Shown: one piece after another, positions 13,899-18,658 of the stretch
How the letters are laid out: each line of letters opens with the position of its first letter
Position numbering within the stretch: the first letter of the stretch is position 1
Assembly: GCA_045658165.1 (NCBI GenBank)
Contig: JAZOUN010000129.1
Span: 1 to 18,658 of the forward strand
Length of the DNA: 18,658 nucleotides
DNA from: UBA1081 sp045658165
Lineage (GTDB): Bacteria > Bacillota > Clostridia > Oscillospirales > Acutalibacteraceae
Direction of reading: 5' to 3'
Position numbers and translations under genes: made by a program
The notes under the pieces: generated by a model
Told to the model about the DNA's origin: nothing
The model's database searches: none
Seen by the model: the letters and a program-made list of their open reading frames with translations, nothing else

Positions 13899-15353
13899 TT
13901 ATTTACCGTGAAAATTTCTGGATTCTTTTATAAGACGCTGTTTCTCGTTCCAGAGTTTTTCTGACAAATCCACATAATAATTATGCGGATACTCAAATCG
14001 CAGAACTTCTTCCCAGAGAGTGTCAACCTGCTCTGCGCAATATGCTCTGATATCAGCAACATCGGGAGAAGTGTAAACACATTTTCCGTTTTCAAAAATA
14101 GGAACAAGAAGCTGTCTTGCAACAAAATTTGTTACGGTTTTTCTCTTCCATGAATAATCAGGATCAAACAATTCGTATTCTGTAAGTTCTGAAATATTTT
14201 CATCTTCAAGAGTAAGAAGATCTGCTATTGCCTTACCTGTTTCCATATCAAAAAGACGCCACAGAAGTTTAGGACAGGGAGTTGTGATTTTTGATACATT
14301 TTCACTCAGCTTGATACAATTTTTAATTTCTCCGTTCTTCTCAATTGCAGCAAGTTTGTAAACACCGCTGAAAACGGGAGCATCAGCAGAAGTTATAAGT
14401 CTTTCTCCCACAAGGAAACCGTCTACCCTTGCACCGTGACCGAGCATTTCACGGATAATATATTCATCAAGCGAATTGGATGCATAAATATCGCAATCGG
14501 GGAAACCTGCCTCGTTGAGCATTTTTCTTATCTTCTTAGAAAGATATGCAAGGTCACCGCTGTCTATTCGTATTCCCTTAGGTCTGAAACCTCTCGGAAG
14601 CAATTCTCTTCTGAAAGCCTCTATTGCATTTGGAACTCCTGAATGAATAGTATCATAAGTGTCCACAAGAAGAATACAGTTTTCGGGATATGCTTTTGCG
14701 TATGCACAGAAAGCATCAAGTTCCGAATCAAAAACCTGAATCCATGTATGGCTCATTCCGCCGAAAACAGGAATATCGAACATTTCTGCAGCCTGAACAT
14801 TTGTAGTTGCAACACAGCCGCCTATATAAGCACTTCTTGCACCCAGCAATGCAGCCTGAGCACCGTGTGCTCTGCGTGAACCTGATTCAACAACACTTCT
14901 GCCCTGTGCAGAGCGCACCACCCTGTTTGCTTTTGTTGCAATAAGTGTCTGATGATTGATTGTAAGCAGAATCATTGTTTCAATCAGTAATGCCTGCAGA
15001 ACGGGACCTCTCACTTTTACAATGGGTTCACCCGGGAAAACAGGAGTTCCTTCGGGAACAGCCCATATATCACACTTGAATTCAAAATTTCTCAGATAGT
15101 CAAGAAACGGCTCGGAAACATTCTTCTGACGCAGGAATTCAAGATCATCCTCATCAAATTCAAGCGCAGAAAGTGTTTCACAAAGCTGCTGAACACCTGC
15201 CATTATACAGAAACCGCCTATCTGCTGTGACGGTCTGAAAAACACATCAAACCATGCAACGGTATCATGAATTTCACCAGCAACAAAGCCGTTACCGAGT
15301 GCAATTTCATAAAAATCCATCATAAGATTATATTTATCGTTTTTATTAATCAT
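13899..15353 (-). CDS. pncB: Nicotinate phosphoribosyltransferase
   Basis: This enzyme joins nicotinate and PRPP, with ATP hydrolysis, into nicotinate mononucleotide in NAD salvage (EC 6.3.4.21). The frame opens at 15386, but the ATG at 15353 gives MINKNDKYNLMMDFYEIALG, the usual family N-terminus, and matches the promoter placement; its ribosome binding site (AAAAGAGTG) is weak. Diagnostic segments are RRAHG (160-164), YIGGCVATTNVQAAE (176-190), FGGMSHTWIQ with H202, the likely phosphorylated His, VDTYDTIHSGVPNA (230-243) and RIDSGDLAYLS for phosphoribosyl binding. The 484-residue length is normal for the family. It has its own promoter and diverges from a small XRE regulator gene, which may regulate it. 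No nicotinamidase or other NAD gene is adjacent. Confidence 0.96.
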   Translation of the reverse strand: MINKNDKYNLMMDFYEIALGNGFVAGEIHDTVAWFDVFFRPSQQIGGFCIMAGVQQLCETLSALEFDEDDLEFLRQKNVSEPFLDYLRNFEFKCDIWAVPEGTPVFPGEPIVKVRGPVLQALLIETMILLTINHQTLIATKANRVVRSAQGRSVVESGSRRAHGAQAALLGARSAYIGGCVATTNVQAAEMFDIPVFGGMSHTWIQVFDSELDAFCAYAKAYPENCILLVDTYDTIHSGVPNAIEAFRRELLPRGFRPKGIRIDSGDLAYLSKKIRKMLNEAGFPDCDIYASNSLDEYIIREMLGHGARVDGFLVGERLITSADAPVFSGVYKLAAIEKNGEIKNCIKLSENVSKITTPCPKLLWRLFDMETGKAIADLLTLEDENISELTEYELFDPDYSWKRKTVTNFVARQLLVPIFENGKCVYTSPDVADIRAYCAEQVDTLWEEVLRFEYPHNYYVDLSEKLWNEKQRLIKESRNFHGK

Positions 15354-15376
15354 AAATATCACTCTTTTCTGTTTAC

Positions 15377-15405
15377 ATGATATCATAAACTTTATAGATA
15401 ATCAA
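15377..15405 (-). promoter_or_regulatory. Promoter of pncB
   Basis: On the minus strand TTGATT (15405-15400), a 17-base spacer and TATCAT (15382-15377). Confidence 0.65.
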
Positions 15406-15434
15406 TTAAAAAATTTACAACATTTTCAAAAAAT

Positions 15435-15497
15435 TGTTCATAAATTGTTAATTTTTATGTTGCAATTTTTTTATATTCGTGTTAATATATTGTTAAT
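15435..15497. promoter_or_regulatory. Four TGTTMAT repeats in two 11-bp-spaced pairs, candidate operator
   Basis: TGTTCAT at 15435-15441 and TGTTAAT at 15446-15452 form one pair; TGTTAAT at 15480-15486 and 15491-15497 form the second. Both pairs have an 11-base period, and the pairs are 45 bases apart. One pair lies upstream of the -35 of the XRE gene and the other covers its -10, as expected of an autorepressor site. The region is AT-rich, so chance cannot be excluded. Confidence 0.4.
15460..15488 (+). promoter_or_regulatory. Promoter of the XRE regulator gene
   Basis: TTGCAA at 15460-15465 and TAATAT at 15483-15488 with a 17-base spacer; GGAGGTA follows at 15504-15510. Confidence 0.65.
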
Positions 15498-15517
15498 GGA
15501 TATGGAGGTACTTTCAA

Positions 15518-15763
15518 ATGCGAGTAAGAAAACAGACACTGGGAAATCGAAACGTTGCAGGTGCACGTGTAGAGCAGAGAAGAAAAACAATAGGAATGAA
15601 ACAAAAAGACTTACTTACGCAGCTTCAGGTCCGTGGCGTAGACCTTAATGCTTCAGGACTTTCAAAACTTGAAGGGCAGATCAGAAGCATCAACGATTTT
15701 GAACTTATTGCTCTTGCAGATGTGCTTGGCGTATCTGTAAACTGGCTTTTAGGTATCGAATAA
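15518..15763 (+). CDS. Small XRE-family helix-turn-helix regulator (81 aa)
   Basis: GGAGGTA at 15504-15510 lies seven bases before the ATG. The protein is almost only a Cro/C1-type HTH domain, residues 15-78: GARVEQRRKTIGMKQKDLLT covers helices 1 and 2, NASGLSKLEGQIRSIND the recognition helix and following turn, and LADVLGVSVNWLLG the final helices with the usual V-N-W-L-L ending. There is no ligand or oligomerisation domain. It would bind DNA as a dimer, with its own promoter and the divergent pncB promoter as the nearest targets; the repeated TGTTMAT sites there are candidate operators. A single HTH regulator can also be a lone chromosomal gene of phage descent, but no phage gene surrounds it. 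Target is inferred from position only. Confidence 0.88.
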   Translation: MRVRKQTLGNRNVAGARVEQRRKTIGMKQKDLLTQLQVRGVDLNASGLSKLEGQIRSINDFELIALADVLGVSVNWLLGIE

Positions 15764-15771
15764 AAAAATTC

Positions 15772-15801
15772 AGCAGTTGTCTTTACGGCAACTGCTTTTT
15801 T
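15772..15801. terminator. Bidirectional terminator between XRE and folC genes
   Basis: AGCAGTTGTC (15772-15781) pairs with GGCAACTGCT (15787-15796; one G-T pair) around a five-base loop, with a T-run after and an A-run before. Confidence 0.87.
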
Positions 15802-15803
15802 AC

Positions 15804-17075
15804 TTATAAATTATCCAGACTGTTATAAACATCAGAACACAAATAGAGTGAACCGCAGACAATCACAACATCATCTGCTGATGATGTATTCACAATTTCC
15901 CTGATAATTTCTGAAGCACTGTTGCACGCAACTGCTTCTGTGCCCGAATTATTGATTTTTTCTGCAAGTTCACATGGAGACACAGCACGAGGATTTGAAA
16001 CCGGAACTGTATATACTTTTTCAAAATTATGAACAAGCAGACTCAGGACATTATCAATATCCTTATCAGCCATCATGCCCATGACAGCTGTTATTTTTTT
16101 GTCCTTGAGGTGTTTTTCCATAACAGAGCATAAAGCTCTTGCACTGTCTTCATTGTGGCAACCGTCAAGAATAACAAGAGGTTTTTCACATACAACCTCA
16201 CATCTTGCAGGGTTTCTAGTCCTTGAAATACCCTCTCTGACAGCATTTTCAGAAATGGCTATCCCCTGCTCTTTAAGTAAATCTATAACAGTCAATGCTG
16301 TCACACAGTTTTCACGCTGATGCTTACCGGGGAAAGGCACAAAAACACTTCTGCCGTGATAAATAATATCACTACCCTTTACTGACCCTTCTATAACTCT
16401 TATATCATTTATATCAGCAACTGTAAGAAGAGAATTTTTCACCTCTGACTGATCTTTTATCATCTTAAGTGCATCCTCAGGCTGTGCAGAATTTGTCACA
16501 ACGGGACAGCCGGTTTTTATAATTCCGCATTTTTCATAAGCGATTTCACTGATTGTATTACCGAGAATATTTACATGGTCAAGTGAAATTGAAACAATAA
16601 CACTTGCAAGAGGTCTTTCGATAACATTTGTCGCATCAAATCTTCCGCCGAGTCCCGTTTCAAGCACAACAAAATCGCATCCGCTGTTTTTATAATAAAG
16701 AAATGCGGCAGCTGTAACCGCTTCAAATTCAGTTATAATAATATCTTCACTTCTGAGCTGTTCAATTGCATTTTTTACGGTTTCGGTTATTTCTTCAAGG
16801 TCATTCACACTTATCATTTCACCGTTTACACGGATTCTTTCACGGAAATCAACAATATAGGGCGAAGTATAAAGTCCTGTCTTATACCCTGCTTCTTTAA
16901 GCACGGAAGCCATGAATGAACAGACCGTACCTTTGCCGTTTGTGCCGGCAACATGGATACAGCGTAAATCTTTTTCGGGACTGCCGAGCCTTTCAAGGAG
17001 TATTTTTATTCTGTCAAGACCGGGCATAATTCCGAATGTCAGAAGTGAATGATAATAATTTTCTGCGTTGGTCAT
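15804..17075 (-). CDS. folC: Bifunctional folylpolyglutamate synthase/dihydrofolate synthase
   Basis: It adds glutamate to dihydropteroate and to folates using ATP (EC 6.3.2.12/6.3.2.17). The frame opens at 17114, but those 13 extra codons run toward the palindromic repeat; the ATG at 17075 gives MTNAENYYHSLLTFGIMPGL, the standard family N-terminus, preceded by a weak GAAAGAAGA site. Visible motifs are the P-loop HVAGTNGKGTV (41-51), YTSPYIVDFRERIRVNG (69-85), VLETGLGGRFDATN for metal and folate binding, and ILDGCHNEDSA, where most relatives have DGAHNP. At 423 residues the length is normal. It lies 82 bases after valS on the same strand, an arrangement common in Firmicutes, so the pair is probably one transcript with the hairpin element in between. 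Confidence 0.95.
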   Translation of the reverse strand: MTNAENYYHSLLTFGIMPGLDRIKILLERLGSPEKDLRCIHVAGTNGKGTVCSFMASVLKEAGYKTGLYTSPYIVDFRERIRVNGEMISVNDLEEITETVKNAIEQLRSEDIIITEFEAVTAAAFLYYKNSGCDFVVLETGLGGRFDATNVIERPLASVIVSISLDHVNILGNTISEIAYEKCGIIKTGCPVVTNSAQPEDALKMIKDQSEVKNSLLTVADINDIRVIEGSVKGSDIIYHGRSVFVPFPGKHQRENCVTALTVIDLLKEQGIAISENAVREGISRTRNPARCEVVCEKPLVILDGCHNEDSARALCSVMEKHLKDKKITAVMGMMADKDIDNVLSLLVHNFEKVYTVPVSNPRAVSPCELAEKINNSGTEAVACNSASEIIREIVNTSSADDVVIVCGSLYLCSDVYNSLDNL

Positions 17076-17098
17076 AAATATTCTTCTTTCAGAAAAAT

Positions 17099-17154
17099 GT
17101 AGGGCGGCTTGCATTCAAGCCGCCGCTTAACGGACGCCCGATGGGCGCCCCTAC
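17099..17154. repeat. GC-rich palindromic element (GTAGGG...CCCTAC) between valS and folC
   Basis: The block is bounded by GTAGGG (17099-17104) and its reverse complement CCCTAC (17149-17154). Inside are a nine-base hairpin, GGCGGCTTG-CATT-CAAGCCGCC, and a second hairpin, CGCCC-GAT-GGGCG. Its GC content is far above that of the flanks. From memory, similar GTAGGGGCG... blocks are dispersed in gut Clostridia genomes; it looks like a miniature non-autonomous or REP-like repeat. Confidence 0.8.
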
Positions 17155-17157
17155 GAT

Positions 17158-18657
17158 TTAATTTAATTTTTCAATACTTGATTTAAGAAGAGCAATCTTT
17201 TCCTGAAGTTTTGCACCGTCTTCTTTCTGCTGTGCGATAACAGCTTCGGGAGCCTTTGCAAGGAATCCGGGATTATTAAGCTTATTCTCAATAAATCCGA
17301 GTTTCTTTTCTGCTTCTGCAAGTTCTTTATTAAGTCTCTTCTTTTCAGCTTCGAAGTCAACAAGCTGTGCAAGAGGAAGATAGATTGTTGCATCTGCTGT
17401 AACAACACTTACACTGCCTTCAATGTCAAAGCTGTCTGCAACCTGAACATCTGATGCTGATGCGAGTCTCTTGAAGAATTCAACACCTGTTGTGAATGTG
17501 TCTTTATATGAAGTTGCAACATAAACTTCTGCTTTCTTTGAGGGAGCAACGTTCATTTCTGCACGACGGTTTCTTACTGCCTTGATAGCTGTCATAATGC
17601 GTTCCATTTCTGCTTCTTCTTCAGCAAAAACAAGAGCATCTGTAAACTTGGGCCATTCTGAAACCATGATTGATTCGCCTGCATGAGGAAGTGTCTGCCA
17701 GATTTCTTCTGTGATGAAAGGCATGAAAGGATGAAGAAGCTTGAGTGTGTTTGACATAACATAAACAAGAACACCCTTGCATGTTGCTTTCTTTTCTGCA
17801 TCTTCTGAGTTGAGACGAATCTTACAGAGTTCAATATACCAGTCACAGAGAACGTCCCAGATGAAATCATAGAGTTTCTGAACTGCAAGACCGAGTTCAA
17901 ACTTATCAAGTGAAGCTGTAACTTCATTTGCAAGTGTATTGAACTGGCTGAGAATCCATTTATCTTCAATTGCAAGATTTTCGGGAACATAAGGAGCAGG
18001 TTCGTTTTCATCAAGATTCATAAGAACGAATCTTGCAGCATTCCAGAGTTTGTTTGCAAAGTTACGGCTTGCTTCAACCTTTTCATCAGAGAAACGCATA
18101 TCGTTTCCGGGGCTGTTACCTGTTGCAAGAGTGAATCGGAGTGCGTCTGCACCGTACTGATCAATAATTTCAAGAGGATCAATACCGTTACCGAGTGACT
18201 TTGACATCTTTCTGCCCTGAGCATCACGTACAAGACCGTGAATGAGAACTGTGTCAAAGGGAACCTGACCTGTGTATTCAAGAGCTGAGAAAATCATACG
18301 GGATACCCAGAAACCGATGATATCATAACCTGTAACGAGTGTGTTTGTGGGATAGTAATGCTTGAGGTCTGCTGTTTCTTCAGGCCAGCCGAGTGTTGAG
18401 AACGGCCAGAGAGCAGATGAGAACCAGGTATCAAGAGTATCGGGATCCTGATTGAGGTTATTGCTGTTACAATGAGGGCAAGCATCAAGCTCTGTCTTTG
18501 AAACTGTCATCTTTCCACAGTCTTCACAGTAATATGCGGGGATTCTGTGACCCCACCAGAGCTGACGTGAAATACACCAGTCACGTGTGCCGTTCATCCA
18601 GTTGAGGTAATTCTTTGTGAATCTTTCGGGGATGAACTTTGTTTCACCCTTTTCAAC
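17158..18657 (-). CDS. valS: Valyl-tRNA synthetase, C-terminal 499 residues (5' end outside window)
   Basis: The frame is open to the window edge, starting with VEKGETKFIPERFTKNYLNW ahead of the first internal Met, so the N-terminal third including the HIGH motif is missing. The enzyme charges tRNA-Val (EC 6.1.1.9) in the cytoplasm. Identifying segments are RDWCISRQLWWGHRIPAYYC, a zinc-binding-like C-x2-C...C-x2-C stretch (YCEDCGKM, CPHCNSN), GYDIIGFWVSRMIF, which is typical of ValS rather than IleS or LeuS, and KMSKSLGN for ATP binding. An anticodon-binding domain follows, and the last 70 residues are a charged coiled coil that forms the ValS tRNA-binding arm. folC lies downstream on the same strand. 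Confidence 0.97.
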   Translation of the reverse strand, partial: VEKGETKFIPERFTKNYLNWMNGTRDWCISRQLWWGHRIPAYYCEDCGKMTVSKTELDACPHCNSNNLNQDPDTLDTWFSSALWPFSTLGWPEETADLKHYYPTNTLVTGYDIIGFWVSRMIFSALEYTGQVPFDTVLIHGLVRDAQGRKMSKSLGNGIDPLEIIDQYGADALRFTLATGNSPGNDMRFSDEKVEASRNFANKLWNAARFVLMNLDENEPAPYVPENLAIEDKWILSQFNTLANEVTASLDKFELGLAVQKLYDFIWDVLCDWYIELCKIRLNSEDAEKKATCKGVLVYVMSNTLKLLHPFMPFITEEIWQTLPHAGESIMVSEWPKFTDALVFAEEEAEMERIMTAIKAVRNRRAEMNVAPSKKAEVYVATSYKDTFTTGVEFFKRLASASDVQVADSFDIEGSVSVVTADATIYLPLAQLVDFEAEKKRLNKELAEAEKKLGFIENKLNNPGFLAKAPEAVIAQQKEDGAKLQEKIALLKSSIEKLN

Positions 18658-18658
18658 T

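Noticed and set aside
17076..17114. 13-residue extension of FolC
   Set aside because: It is formed by the edge of the palindromic repeat and lacks family similarity; MTNAENYYHSL is the normal start region.

Overview
The window looks like chromosomal DNA from a low-to-mid GC, Gram-positive anaerobic Clostridia, most likely Oscillospiraceae/Ruminococcus-like. This is judged from a 2-hydroxyacyl-CoA dehydratase subunit, strong AGGAGG-type ribosome binding sites, consensus sigma-A promoters, many hairpin-plus-T-run terminators, and secreted proteins carrying Cys/His repeats and a Cys-rich C-terminal tail of a type I associate with gut Ruminococcus. The taxon is an inference. I see no tRNA, rRNA, CRISPR, insertion sequence or prophage gene.

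Layout. Positions 2-1614 (+) hold the 3' part of a 2-hydroxyacyl-CoA dehydratase gene and a 58-residue membrane peptide gene. Positions 1615-2051 are a 437-base gap with nested inverted repeats, two terminator-like hairpins and a 16-codon ORF that resembles the start of a four-helix-bundle (S23/IVP-like) gene. Positions 2052-7495 (+) carry three consecutive secreted-protein genes, each with its own promoter and terminator: a transglutaminase-like protein with Ig-like and Cys/His repeats, an SGNH/GDSL hydrolase with SLH-like C-terminal repeats, and an LCAT/lipase-like alpha/beta hydrolase. Positions 7691-9004 (+) encode a YclM/ThrD-type aspartate kinase.

Convergent to these is a minus-strand pair (11271 to 9055): a membrane-anchored protein of unknown function followed 21 bases later by an aldo/keto reductase. 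A GH25 muramidase gene (11459-12340, +) diverges from that pair. Next on the minus strand are a degenerate PP2C-like membrane protein with a Thr-rich outer tail (12393-13805) and nicotinate phosphoribosyltransferase pncB (13899-15353). A small XRE regulator (15518-15763, +) diverges from pncB, with a symmetric set of TGTTMAT repeats in the shared intergenic region. At the right end, valS (3' part) and folC lie on the minus strand, separated by a compact GC-rich palindromic repeat element (17099-17154).

How the genes fit together. Most are independent housekeeping units (aspartate-family amino acids, NAD salvage, folate, valyl-tRNA) interleaved with cell-surface genes (transglutaminase-like, SGNH, lipase-like, GH25 lysozyme, two membrane-anchored proteins). 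I find no clear single multi-gene novel system. The most unusual elements are the Cys/His-repeat transglutaminase protein, the pseudo-PP2C sensor-like membrane protein, the Cys-Cys-Ser nucleophile elbow of the lipase-like protein, the operator-like repeats at pncB/xre, and the palindromic element between valS and folC.
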